Positions 42,905 through 50,910 of a DNA stretch of 64,000 bases are shown here, piece by piece; position 1 is the first letter of the stretch, and the number at the start of each line of letters is the position of its first letter. The stretch is from contig DATIHR010000022.1 in NCBI GenBank assembly GCA_035480575.1, positions 1-64,000 on the forward strand, written 5' to 3'. The notes beneath the pieces were generated by a model that saw only the letters and a list, made by a program, of their open reading frames with translations, was not told the origin of the DNA and made no database searches. The position numbers and the translations under genes were made by a program. Source of the DNA: PMNU01 sp035480575 (lineage in GTDB: Bacteria; Patescibacteriota; Saccharimonadia; Saccharimonadales; UBA4665).

Positions 42905-43832
42905 GTTTAAACGGTGTCTGGCTCATGATGTACAGCACATTACGGTGCTCGGACGCTGCAAAGGACATTTTGGTAGCTGTTTTGGCGTGCGCGTTGTGGC
43001 GGTCTATTAAGAACGTGCCTTCCTCGCTTACTGATTGTTGGCACTCATCTTCTATGCGACCGGTTAGTTTATCGGCAAAGTCGGCCAGCCGGCAGCAGAC
43101 TAAAAACTCCAGCTTGTTGTCTAGGCTAATGCGGTCGTAGTGCTTGGTTATTATCTTCTGCATACGTTTCAGCATTTTGACGTATGTTGGCAAGGCGAAC
43201 TCGGGCAGTTTATGTTCGTAAAAATTAGACTCGGCAATAATGCAGTGGGTGTAAAAGTATAGACACAGTCGCAGTTCTTCGTCGTCTTTTAAGTTGTAGC
43301 CTTTGCCTATTTTGTACAAACGCTTAAGCTTGATGGCATCTTTGCCGTCCTGACGCAACATAACGCGTTCGTACAGGTATATAAAGTTGATGGCATACGT
43401 GGACAGCATGCGCAAGGCATCGGCATCGCGCAGTAGCTTTTTCTCTAGCGCAGTCAGTTTGTCTTCGTCGACTGCATTAAACAGCGCGTCGCGGGCGTCG
43501 ATGTCGTAAATTGCCAGCCAGTGCCGTACCCGGAACAAGGCAAGTTCTATGCCGCGCAGGCTGGGGTAACGTGTAAAGTACGGCGCACGCAGCTCGTGCC
43601 CGTTAACGGCGGTAGTGGGCGCATTGTGTACGATATTTTCTAGCGCCTCGCGCAGTACGCCGTCGGCGGGAAATTCGGGAACGTACTGTGGACGCAGGCT
43701 GTGCAGTACTGCCGTGGCGCGCTCGTCTTGATACCAGGCGTGCAGGCGGGCCGCATAATGAAACTGTTTTTCTGTGGGCAACTGCGTCAGATAACCGAAG
43801 TAATAATCGCGAATACGACCGGCTAGATCCAT
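42879..43832 (-). CDS. large helical hypothetical protein
   Basis: 317 residues, mostly helical, with many Tyr and Arg (FRVRHWLAIYDIDARDALF, LYFYTHCIIAESNFYEHKLPEF). No signal peptide, no clear catalytic motif and no family recognised. The start is 6 nt from TATTAT (43839-43844, minus), so probably leaderless. Its 3' end overlaps the second ATP-grasp gene by 26 nt, and it is divergent from the RimB-like gene. Confidence 0.55.
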   Translation of the reverse strand: MDLAGRIRDYYFGYLTQLPTEKQFHYAARLHAWYQDERATAVLHSLRPQYVPEFPADGVLREALENIVHNAPTTAVNGHELRAPYFTRYPSLRGIELALFRVRHWLAIYDIDARDALFNAVDEDKLTALEKKLLRDADALRMLSTYAINFIYLYERVMLRQDGKDAIKLKRLYKIGKGYNLKDDEELRLCLYFYTHCIIAESNFYEHKLPEFALPTYVKMLKRMQKIITKHYDRISLDNKLEFLVCCRLADFADKLTGRIEDECQQSVSEEGTFLIDRHNAHAKTATKMSFAASEHRNVLYIMSQTPFKPIGQDDEQ

Positions 43833-43903
43833 ATCGGTATAATAGCATGAGAAGTACTATGGGTATTGAAGCATAACGGTTTTTATGTTATAGTTAACAG
43901 TCT

Positions 43904-44398
43904 ATGCCAAGTAGCATTCCAAAGAAAAAAATTATCGGCCGCGTTGAACAAGTCATTTTCCCTTTTATAGGGCAGCAGCCGGTGCACGCACGCATTGATA
44001 CGGGCGCGCAGACATCGGCTATCTGGGCGTCGGTTATCACGCAGCAAGATGGACGGCTGGGCGTCGTCTTTTTTGGCAAGGGGCACCCGCTGTACGACGG
44101 AGTCGTGCATTATTTTGATGATTTTACGTACGGCATGGTGACAAGTTCTAATGGCCAGGCCGAGCCACGGTACAAAATACGGCTGTCTATTAAGCTGGGC
44201 GGCAAGCGTATCCGCGCAAGATTTACGCTTGCCGATCGCAGCACCCAAGTGTACCCTGTGCTTATCGGCCGTAATATCTTGCGTGGCAAGTTTGTTGTTG
44301 ATGTCAAGCAAGGTACAGCACTGAAAACCGCAGAGCGTATACATTCTGCAGCCCTCCAGTCCCGCCTTGAGCGGCCGGTGAAAGAAATAGATTCATGA
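43904..44398 (+). CDS. RimB-like retropepsin-fold protease (PF05618 family)
   Basis: 164 residues. The retropepsin-like motif ARIDTGAQTSAIWA near residue 28 holds the catalytic Asp (DTGAxTSA), and the second half has the expected strand pattern (VYPVLIGRNILRGKFVVDV). In Pseudomonas the RimA/B/K system pairs a protease of this family with RimK, which adds Glu to ribosomal protein S6. TTGAAG-17-TATAGT drives it. Its stop overlaps the rimK start (ATGA), so the two are coupled, which makes a RimB-RimK pair likely. Confidence 0.8.
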   Translation: MPSSIPKKKIIGRVEQVIFPFIGQQPVHARIDTGAQTSAIWASVITQQDGRLGVVFFGKGHPLYDGVVHYFDDFTYGMVTSSNGQAEPRYKIRLSIKLGGKRIRARFTLADRSTQVYPVLIGRNILRGKFVVDVKQGTALKTAERIHSAALQSRLERPVKEIDS

Positions 44399-45300
44399 AG
44401 ATAGCAATTTTATCTAAAGGTGCCGCTAACTACACCACGAAGCGACTCAAGGAAGAGGCGATTAAGCGTGGGCACGACGTTAAGGTTATTAACTACGCCA
44501 AGTGCTACATGATTATCGAAAAGGGCCACCCCAAGGTGTACTACAAGGGGAAAGTTCTTGAGGGCTTCGATGCTATTATTCCGCGCATTGCCCAAAGTTA
44601 CACCAAGTATGGTGGCGCAGTTGTCCGGCAGTTCGAAGTGCAGGACGTCTACACCACTGCTAAGTCTATTGCTATCGACCGCTCCCGCAACAAGTTGCGC
44701 GCTTACCAAATACTTGCAAAAGCCGGTGTTGGTGTACCTAAGACGGTGTTCGCTCGTGAAACCGCCGACCTAGAGGACGTTATTGCCAAGGCTGGTGGTG
44801 CCCCCTTAATTGTTAAAGTCGCCCGTGGCACGCATGGCAATGGTGTGGTGCTCGCTGAAACGCATAAGGCCGCCAAGGCTGTAATGCAGGCATTTTACGT
44901 CGAGGGCGTGACGTTCTTGGTGCAGGAATTCATTAAAGAATCTGCCGGTACCGATATCCGTGCCATTGTCGTTGGCAGCCAGGTCGTAGCAAGCATTAAA
45001 CGTCAAAGCCTGGACGACGATTTCCGTTCCAATACCCACCAAGGCGGCGTAGGTAAAACAGTTAAGCTAACGCCTGAGGAAGAGCGCACGGCAATTAAGG
45101 CGGCCAAGGCTATGGGCCTGCCGGTATGTGCTGTTGATATGATGCGTTCGGCTCGCGGGCCACTCGTTTTAGAGGTTAACTCGTCAGGTAGTATTAAGAC
45201 GCCAGAACTACTTACAAAACGCAACTTAGCTGGTAAAATTATTGAGTATATAGAGCAGAACGCGAAACAACGCAACCGCAAAGATCGCGTTGGCGCATAA
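44395..45300 (+). CDS. rimK: RimK-like glutamate ligase (ATP-grasp)
   Basis: 301 residues, about the length of E. coli RimK (300), with close similarity throughout: MKIAILS start, HYKG/YYKGK, FDAIIPRI, GGAPLIVKVARGTHGNGVVLAE (ATP-binding), QEFIKES, DFRSNTHQGG and GPLVLEVNSSGS. RimK adds glutamates to the C-terminus of S6 or related proteins; the target here is unknown. It is translationally coupled to the RimB-like protease upstream. Confidence 0.9.
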   Translation: MKIAILSKGAANYTTKRLKEEAIKRGHDVKVINYAKCYMIIEKGHPKVYYKGKVLEGFDAIIPRIAQSYTKYGGAVVRQFEVQDVYTTAKSIAIDRSRNKLRAYQILAKAGVGVPKTVFARETADLEDVIAKAGGAPLIVKVARGTHGNGVVLAETHKAAKAVMQAFYVEGVTFLVQEFIKESAGTDIRAIVVGSQVVASIKRQSLDDDFRSNTHQGGVGKTVKLTPEEERTAIKAAKAMGLPVCAVDMMRSARGPLVLEVNSSGSIKTPELLTKRNLAGKIIEYIEQNAKQRNRKDRVGA

Positions 45301-45326
45301 CATCCGTTGCACGGAGGAATAATTAG

Positions 45327-45764
45327 GTGTCCACGTTTAACTGGCGACCCTTACTGGTTGCCTGGATTGTTGTAGCAGTAGTGGTTTGGGAGGCTTGGCC
45401 ACGCCAGGCGACAACGGTGCTGGCAGTGGGCACCCAGCGGTACAAACTCGAAACCATCACTACTCCCCAGGCAATGATTAAAGGTTTGGGTGGTAGAACC
45501 AGTTTGGCTAGAAATGCAGGTATGTTGTTCGCGTACGATCAATCGGCACCAAACCGCTGTTTCTGGATGCGCGGTATGCGTTTCCCGCTCGACATTATGT
45601 GGCTGGATACGTATAAGCGCGTGGTGCACGTCGAGCAAGGCTTGTCGCCAAAAACCTACCCGAAAGAATTCTGTGCACCCCAAACATCACAATACGTCAT
45701 AGAGCTCAACGCAGGCGAAGTACACCGTAGCCATATTGGCATTGGCCAGACCCTCTCCTTCTAG
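45327..45764 (+). CDS. DUF192 family membrane-anchored protein
   Basis: 145 residues: an N-terminal TM anchor (about 8-23), then a DUF192 domain (about 40-145; GLGGRTSLARNAGMLFAY, CFWMRGMRFPLDIMWLD, TYPKEFCAPQTSQYVIELNAGE). GTG 45327 has GGAGGA 8 nt upstream. The family is small, beta-rich and usually extracytoplasmic; its function is unknown, with suggested roles in metal or envelope handling. Confidence 0.85.
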   Translation: MSTFNWRPLLVAWIVVAVVVWEAWPRQATTVLAVGTQRYKLETITTPQAMIKGLGGRTSLARNAGMLFAYDQSAPNRCFWMRGMRFPLDIMWLDTYKRVVHVEQGLSPKTYPKEFCAPQTSQYVIELNAGEVHRSHIGIGQTLSF

Positions 45765-45801
45765 TTATCGCGGTAGAGACGCGTGATATTATAAGCATAA
45801 G

Positions 45802-46299
45802 ATGGATGCTAACATCAGCCTGATTGTTGCGCTTGCCGTGCCTGCTGTTTTACTTCTAGCGCTTCGTATAAACGCCGCCATGGTGTTTTTGAGCTTGTGT
45901 CTTGGGCAAGTGATGGTGCTGTATGTGGCCACTGCAGCTACTGACATACTAAAGGGGTCAATTCACGGTATTAGCCAGGCGAGTACCAGTACTATGCAAC
46001 TTGCAGTGCTATTGGCGCCTGCGGCAGTTACGGCCATTCTTGGCGCGCTCAGTGTACATGGCAAGCTTAAAAATATTGGCAATTTTTTCCCGGCCGTGGG
46101 GGCAAGTGCGCTTGCCGTCTTGCTGGCAGTGCCGCTCTTGCCGACTACGGTTCGCCTGGCAGTCCAGTCCGAACCGGCATGGGATATATTAGCGAATGCT
46201 GAGGCGCTTGTTGTCGGTGTGGGCGGTTTAGTAAGCCTGATGTTTTTGTGGAGTATGCGCCGCCATTTAAAATCGCCAGAGAAACACAAAAAACATTAA
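45802..46299 (+). CDS. hypothetical multi-pass membrane protein
   Basis: 165 residues with four to five hydrophobic helices and a basic C-terminal tail (MRRHLKSPEKHKKH). It has no recognisable family. TATAAG ends 6 nt before ATG, so it is probably leaderless. It lies between the DUF192 gene and the YoeB/YefM module, and its function cannot be told from sequence. Confidence 0.5.
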   Translation: MDANISLIVALAVPAVLLLALRINAAMVFLSLCLGQVMVLYVATAATDILKGSIHGISQASTSTMQLAVLLAPAAVTAILGALSVHGKLKNIGNFFPAVGASALAVLLAVPLLPTTVRLAVQSEPAWDILANAEALVVGVGGLVSLMFLWSMRRHLKSPEKHKKH

Positions 46300-46340
46300 T
46301 ATGGCACCTGGGGATTGCCAGGCGGGTTGTTGCAGGAAAG

Positions 46341-46604
46341 TTAGTAATGAAACCGGCAGCCGATAACCTGGATTTCGGTATCGGTAACCGCATACACGAG
46401 CCTGTTCTTTTCGTCTACGCGTCTTGACCAAAATCCGGAATAGTTTTCCTTGAGGGGCTCCGGCTTGCCTATTCCATTAAATGGATCCCGCCCAGTATCG
46501 GCGATGAGCTTGTTGATTTTTTTAAGTGTCTTTTTATCTTGGTTGGCCCAGAATTGGTAATCATCCCACCCTTGGGGTGTAAACAATATATTTCGCTGTG
46601 CCAT
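46341..46604 (-). CDS. yoeB: YoeB-type mRNA interferase toxin
   Basis: 87 residues, full length for the family. The YoeB end is intact: GKPEPLKEN with E49, SGFWSRRVDEKNRLVY with R68, and the terminal CRFHY with H86 and Y87, corresponding to E46, R65, H83 and Y84 of the E. coli enzyme. It cleaves mRNA in the ribosomal A site. It starts one nt after the antitoxin stop, the standard order for this module. Confidence 0.93.
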   Translation of the reverse strand: MAQRNILFTPQGWDDYQFWANQDKKTLKKINKLIADTGRDPFNGIGKPEPLKENYSGFWSRRVDEKNRLVYAVTDTEIQVIGCRFHY

Positions 46605-46605
46605 C

Positions 46606-46860
46606 TTAGTTTTCTACAAGGTTGTGCTTTTCCAGTTCGCCTTTACGTAGTGCAGCGATGGAATGTTCTAGGTGTTTGCGGTTAGCGGGACTGCTGTTTA
46701 AATAATCGGTTTCTGCTTTGGAATTGTATTCATCCAGAGTCATGACCACCACTGTTTGGCCGTCGTTGCGGGTAATAAGTAATACGTCTCGGTCCTCGAT
46801 AACTTTATCGAAATAACCCTTAGTGTCTTTGCGAAATTTAGAAATAGATGTGACGTTCAT
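46606..46860 (-). CDS. yefM: YefM-type antitoxin
   Basis: 84 residues. The N-terminal Phd/YefM DNA-binding domain has a pattern like NVTSISKFRKDTKGYFDKVIEDRDVLLITRNDGQTVVVMTLDEYNS, and the C-terminal tail (about 55-84) would wrap the toxin. It represses its own operon, helped by YoeB. Two AGTACT boxes lie immediately upstream of the start. TATAAA ends 5 nt before ATG, consistent with a very short leader. Confidence 0.92.
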   Translation of the reverse strand: MNVTSISKFRKDTKGYFDKVIEDRDVLLITRNDGQTVVVMTLDEYNSKAETDYLNSSPANRKHLEHSIAALRKGELEKHNLVEN

Positions 46861-46878
46861 AGTACTTTATATAGTACT
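46861..46878. promoter_or_regulatory. YefM operator: two AGTACT palindromes
   Basis: AGTACT at 46861-46866 and 46873-46878, centres 12 bp apart, with the minus-strand -10 (TATAAA) between them. In E. coli, YefM binds related TGTACA palindromes, so autoregulation is likely. Confidence 0.65.
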
Positions 46879-47057
46879 TTAGGGCGTACGTTGTGTCAAT
46901 GGTCGTAGAAGTGGAATAGTGGCCTTTGGCCTTTTCCGTTGTGGCGTGCTCGGTGCAGCAATTTAGCACTGATCGTAGACAAGCATTCTTACCTCGCTTT
47001 GCTCGGATAGCTCGCTCACGGCTAAAGCCTACCGCTTGGCCAAGCTAAGAAAACTCA

Positions 47058-47074
47058 CCATGCCACTGGCATGG
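47058..47074. repeat. 17-nt perfect hairpin
   Basis: CCATGCC-ACT-GGCATGG, a 7-bp stem just upstream of the tRNA 3'-end relic. Confidence 0.5.
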
Positions 47075-47084
47075 TTCGACCTAC

Positions 47085-47109
47085 GGTTCGAATCCCACTG
47101 GCGCGACCA
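47085..47109 (+). pseudogene. tRNA 3'-half relic
   Basis: GGTTCGAATCCCACTGG followed by CGCGACCA reads like a T-loop, the 3' T-stem strand, an acceptor strand and CCA. No matching 5' acceptor half (CGCGCCA) or D-arm lies upstream, and the 5' T-stem strand (CTACG) does not pair. It shares GGTTCGAATCCCACTGG with the adjacent tRNA-Lys and may be a remnant of a lost tRNA or of an integration site. The surrounding 46880-47084 stretch has no gene. Confidence 0.5.
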
Positions 47110-47144
47110 ATAAAAAAGCCCCAGCTTTGCTGAGGCGTTTTTAT
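47109..47144. terminator. bidirectional terminator between tRNA relic and tRNA-Lys
   Basis: AATAAAAAAGCCCCAGC pairs with GCTGAGGCGTTTTTATT around TTT. Confidence 0.85.
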
Positions 47145-47221
47145 TGGAGGGCCCAGTGGGATTCGAACCCACGACACGCGGCTTAAAAGGCCGCTGCTCT
47201 AACCTGCTGAGCTATGGGCCC
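47145..47221 (-). tRNA. tRNA-Lys (TTT)
   Basis: On the minus strand: acceptor GGGCCCA/TGGGCCC, D-arm GCTC..GAGC, anticodon stem GCGGC/GCCGC with loop CTTTTAA, T-loop TTCGAAT and encoded CCA (47145-47147). The discriminator base is T rather than the usual A or G. Confidence 0.9.
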
Positions 47222-47307
47222 ATTCTTGACGAAGCCAAAAATGGCGAGCAAATAACAGGGTACATTATCCTAAAAACAGAGGCAAAAGTCAATCCGTGTT
47301 GGTTTTT

Positions 47308-47688
47308 TTATGACTTCTTAATTTTCTCTAGCAGCCACGCAGTGGCGGCGTCGCGGTCTTCGAAATACCGTACTCGGTAACTTTGGCCGACTGCCCGTAG
47401 CATGAGGTTGGTGCCAAAGCGCATGATAAGGCCTTTGCCAAGCATGGCCGCGCGGTCGTAGTCCAGCCGTTTGGCTAGCTCCACAACTAGGTTGCGCCCG
47501 TCGGCACCAACGGCACCAAGCCCCAGCAGATTGTCTAATATAAGGGCGGGTTTGCCCGTTGCCCTTTGGCTGGTTATGAGTGCGTCGACCTCGCGGCCCA
47601 TGAGTTCAATAGAGGTTGCGGTTTGCGGTCCGGAGGTTACGATTTCTATAATTCCATCTTCGTTTAGGATTACTTTATTTTGCAGCAT
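47308..47688 (-). CDS. STAS/SpoIIAA-like domain protein
   Basis: 126 residues forming one domain: a beta strand, then KPALILDNLLGLGAVGADGRNLVVELAKRL and a C-terminal segment RVRYFEDRDAATAWLLEKI typical of SpoIIAA-like/STAS-like proteins. ATG 47688 is preferred to 47694 because it lies 6 nt from TACTAT. It is divergent from a lone PAS-domain gene, so the two may form a signalling pair. The family assignment is moderate. Confidence 0.5.
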   Translation of the reverse strand: MLQNKVILNEDGIIEIVTSGPQTATSIELMGREVDALITSQRATGKPALILDNLLGLGAVGADGRNLVVELAKRLDYDRAAMLGKGLIMRFGTNLMLRAVGQSYRVRYFEDRDAATAWLLEKIKKS

Positions 47689-47755
47689 ACCCATATAGTA
47701 AAAGTCATTGCAGTGGGTCGTCTAGTCGGAAACATTTTGGTATGATGGGCGATAT

Positions 47756-48088
47756 ATGGGTGGTGCCTCATACGACCTAGACTTTGTAACCAGCAGCCTT
47801 ACCTGGGGCGAGGGGTTATACACAGAATTTGGGTATGACAAATCGGCCCCCACTAACAGCGTTGATTGGTGGACCGACCACATACATCCTAACGATGCCA
47901 TGATATTAAATTATGCCATGGACAAGTTGCTTGATCCGTATGCGCAAAACTGGCTTGTCGAGTACCGGTTTAGAAAAGCAGATAACAGCTATGTAGTAGT
48001 CGAAGACCAGGCAACGATACACCGCGATAGTGTCGGTAAGGCGATACGGCTAACGGGTACGCTGACACCACTTGCAACCTATTCGTGA
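47756..48088 (+). CDS. stand-alone PAS-domain protein
   Basis: 110 residues occupied entirely by one PAS fold of the PAS_3 type: LTWGEGLYTEFGYDKS, DHIHPNDAMILNYAM, EYRFRKADNSYVVVEDQATIHRD. There is no kinase, cyclase or HTH domain, so it must act with a partner. It is divergent from the STAS-like gene. TATGAT ends 9 nt before ATG. Confidence 0.7.
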   Translation: MGGASYDLDFVTSSLTWGEGLYTEFGYDKSAPTNSVDWWTDHIHPNDAMILNYAMDKLLDPYAQNWLVEYRFRKADNSYVVVEDQATIHRDSVGKAIRLTGTLTPLATYS

Positions 48089-48136
48089 TAGGGTGTTTTT
48101 GGTTTAAACACGGCGAGCTGTTGCTACAATGCTCGC

Positions 48137-49570
48137 GTGCTGCAAAAAATATATGCCAGGCGCCTAAAACGGGCGCCAATTGTTATCTCGGTTTGTTTGG
48201 CTCTATTTGCCGGTATTGGACTGGCTCGATATTACCCCGGCGTGTCTTTTGGTTGGCTTTGGCCTGTTGGCGTTTTGGTGGCGGTAACGCTGCGCAAGCA
48301 CAATGTGGCTACGTTGCTTTGTTTAGCGCTGCTTGGCTTTGGTATTGGCTGGTGGCGGGGTTCGGTGGTTATGTACCGTATGGCGCCTTATAGCCAGCTG
48401 GCACTAACCAAGGTGACAGTCGTGGGTAGGGCAACGGACGATGCGGTGTACGGCGAGCAATCGCAGTTGACATTTGGGTTAAGTGTCGTGCATGTAGTAC
48501 AGCCAGTGCAGACTGCCTTGCCGGGGACACTTAAAGTATCCGGTTATGGGGTTGGTGGTGTATATCGGGGTGACAGAGTGGTGGTGTCCGGCAAGTTATA
48601 CCCAACTCGTGGGAGTAACCAGGCGAGTATCAGTTTTGCCGAGCTAAAGATTGTGGAGCGGGGGAGTTCTGGCATTGATGCGTTCCGGCGTAACTTTGCA
48701 GCGGGGTTGCAGTCGGCATTGCCCGAACCTTTGGCATCACTGGGCTTGGGCCTCCTTATTGGGCAGCGCAGCACGTTGCCGGCGGAAGTAACGAGCGTGC
48801 TGCTAACTGTTGGCCTAACGCACATAATTGCGGTGTCGGGATACAACCTGACGATTATTATCCAGGCAGTGCGGCGTCTTATGGGCAAGCGTTCTAAGTT
48901 TCAAACTATGGCGGTGTGCTTGCTATTAATGGGTACGTTTTTGTTGATTACAGGCAGTAGCCCCTCAATTGTACGCGCTAGCATAATTAGCATGTTAAGT
49001 TTAGGTGTTTGGTATTACGGGCGGACCATTAAGCCATTGGTATTGCTGCTAACAGCAGGCGCGATAAGTGTGCTGCTAACGCCACTATACTTGTGGGGTA
49101 ACGTTAGCTGGTATTTATCTTTTTTGGCATTTTTTGGTGTGCTGGTGTTAGCCCCATTGGTGACAAAGCGGCTGTATGGCAGGCGCACTCCAAAAATAAT
49201 TGGGCAGATCGTTATAGAAAGCTCGTGTGCGCAAATAATGACCGTGCCCTACGTGCTGTATATATTTGGGCATATTTCATTTGTAGCATTGCCGGCAAAT
49301 GTGTTGGTGGTGGCTGCTGTGCCGCTGGCAATGCTACTGTCCCTTATTGCAGGCCTCGCAGGTATGTTCATGCCAATTGTGGCCGGCTGGCTTGCTTGGC
49401 CGGCAGCCTGCGTACTGTTGTATATGCTGGATGTTTCCAGCTTACTTGCCGAGTTGCCATTTGCCGCTAGGAATAACACCTACAGTACTGCTACTGCCAT
49501 GGCGTGTGCTTATGGCGTTATCGGGTTTGTGGCAGTGCTACTGTGGCGGCGGGCTGGGTCGGCCAGTTAG
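48137..49570 (+). CDS. comEC: ComEC/Rec2-type DNA-uptake channel
   Basis: 477 residues: N-terminal helices and a beta (OB-like) DUF4131 region (about 90-170), then the competence domain with its signature GLTHIIAVSGYNLTIII (about 227) and LITGSSPSIVRASIMS-like segment. About nine membrane helices. The metallo-beta-lactamase domain of long ComEC is missing. It transports single-stranded DNA into the cytoplasm. GTG 48137 is exactly 6 nt after TACAAT (48125-48130), a leaderless start. Confidence 0.9.
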   Translation: MLQKIYARRLKRAPIVISVCLALFAGIGLARYYPGVSFGWLWPVGVLVAVTLRKHNVATLLCLALLGFGIGWWRGSVVMYRMAPYSQLALTKVTVVGRATDDAVYGEQSQLTFGLSVVHVVQPVQTALPGTLKVSGYGVGGVYRGDRVVVSGKLYPTRGSNQASISFAELKIVERGSSGIDAFRRNFAAGLQSALPEPLASLGLGLLIGQRSTLPAEVTSVLLTVGLTHIIAVSGYNLTIIIQAVRRLMGKRSKFQTMAVCLLLMGTFLLITGSSPSIVRASIISMLSLGVWYYGRTIKPLVLLLTAGAISVLLTPLYLWGNVSWYLSFLAFFGVLVLAPLVTKRLYGRRTPKIIGQIVIESSCAQIMTVPYVLYIFGHISFVALPANVLVVAAVPLAMLLSLIAGLAGMFMPIVAGWLAWPAACVLLYMLDVSSLLAELPFAARNNTYSTATAMACAYGVIGFVAVLLWRRAGSAS

Positions 49571-50185
49571 GTAGTCTATTTCGTCACCTTGTCGTGCCCG
49601 GCGAATGTAGCCAAACGTTAGCACGGTATCCGGCGGAATATGCTGGTTGGCTACTGCTTGTAGCGCGACTTCAAGGCTTGGAGGGCATTCGGTGTAAAAT
49701 TTGAGCCAACCCACATGTATCTGAGGATGTTTATTCGATTTTGATTTATTGCCGAGTCTTTTGACTGTTTCTTGGCTGACCTGACGCTCTTGGTGCATAC
49801 TTGAGCGTGCAAGCTGCCCGCAGAATATTTTGCGATCTGGCTGGCCGCCCTGCAGTGAGTGGTTGAGACAGGCTGTCCCCACTTTTTTGCTGAACGATGG
49901 CAGTGAAGCAAGTTGTTCGTGTATACGATCTGCTATCTCGTCATAGCCCAGATATGTCAGCTCTGAGTCTGGCGCTGCATTCTGGACGGAGTGCTCGATA
50001 AAATTGCCACCAACGATTGGTATGGAAATTTTGTTAGGATCCATAAAGCGTACCGTGTTGTCGCTAATGGGCATATATTTGGTGACGGTATGCATAAGGG
50101 CTACGCTGAGTGCACTAATTACCTCTGGCTTGGGCAATGAAAGGTCTCGTTTAAAAACAACAATGTCCGGCGAGTGGTTAGGCAT
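49538..50185 (-). CDS. triplicated unknown family, copy 1
   Basis: 215 residues, soluble. Shared with the next two genes: S-x-D-I-(V/I)-x-FKR, ISIPIVGGN-x-I, YDEIADRIHEQ, GGQPDRK, HIPPDTVL and a terminal RQGDE. No family is recognised. ATG 50185 is 7 nt after TATATT, conserved in all three copies as part of TATATTCGGCTGCATG; a start seven codons earlier would lie upstream of this box. The 3' end overlaps comEC by 33 nt in opposite orientation. Confidence 0.6.
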   Translation of the reverse strand: MPNHSPDIVVFKRDLSLPKPEVISALSVALMHTVTKYMPISDNTVRFMDPNKISIPIVGGNFIEHSVQNAAPDSELTYLGYDEIADRIHEQLASLPSFSKKVGTACLNHSLQGGQPDRKIFCGQLARSSMHQERQVSQETVKRLGNKSKSNKHPQIHVGWLKFYTECPPSLEVALQAVANQHIPPDTVLTFGYIRRARQGDEIDYLTGRPSPPPQ

Positions 50186-50236
50186 GCAGCCGAATATAGC
50201 ATACATTGCCGCTACTGGCTATACGGGGCCTCAGTC

Positions 50237-50869
50237 TTAAAGTCTCAGATACTTATCTTGTTCGCTACCTTGCCGTATGCGTTTGACGGGGTCAAATATG
50301 AGTTGGCTGTTCGGCGGAATATGTTCGTTCGTTACCTTTATTAAATCCTCTTCCAATGATTTGGGGCATTGCGTAAGGAACTTTATCCAACGCAAGGCGT
50401 GCCGTCGAGAGTATGGAGGTGGCGTTAGGACACCCCCGAGTGCCGTCAACGCTGCCTTGCCTAGATGGCGCTCTTCTAGGATGCTGGACTCGGCCAATTG
50501 TGTGCCGTACATTTTACGATCGGGTTTTCTGCCTTGTAGCTTATGAGCCAAAACAGAAATAGTTGTTGGGTCGGCGTACATGGGCGTGGCTGATATTTCT
50601 TCTTCTATGGCATCGGCTATTTGATCGTACGTAAGATGTACGAGTTCTGAATCGGGGTGGGCGGTCCTCATGGCATATGCTATGGCATTACCGCCAACTA
50701 TACTTATGGCGCACTTTGCCGGATGGCTAAAACGCACCGAGTTTTTGTCGATAGGCATGTACTGCCCCACGACCCCAATAAGGTTGGCTTGGAGTTCACC
50801 AATAACCTGTGGCTCGGGCCAAACAAGCGGCCGCTTAAAGGTAATAATGTCAGGCGACAGTTCGGGCAT
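50237..50869 (-). CDS. triplicated unknown family, copy 2
   Basis: 210 residues, intact: SPDIITFKRPL, AISIVGGNAIAYAM, YDQIADAIEEEI, GRKPDRKMYGTQLAESSILEER, HIPPNSQLIFDPVKRIRQGSEQ. Its own extended -10 (GGTATATT) is 7 nt before ATG, so each copy seems to carry its own promoter. 52 nt separate it from copy 1. An earlier GTG start at 50896 is possible. Confidence 0.6.
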   Translation of the reverse strand: MPELSPDIITFKRPLVWPEPQVIGELQANLIGVVGQYMPIDKNSVRFSHPAKCAISIVGGNAIAYAMRTAHPDSELVHLTYDQIADAIEEEISATPMYADPTTISVLAHKLQGRKPDRKMYGTQLAESSILEERHLGKAALTALGGVLTPPPYSRRHALRWIKFLTQCPKSLEEDLIKVTNEHIPPNSQLIFDPVKRIRQGSEQDKYLRL

Positions 50870-50910
50870 GCAGCCGAATATACCACATACCGCCACTACA
50901 GGGCTATACG

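Noticed and set aside
46880..47110. Possible tmRNA (ssrA) ending in the tRNA-like CCA at 47109
   Set aside because: The segment is too short, lacks the usual 5' tRNA-like half and no tag frame ending in ALAA was found.
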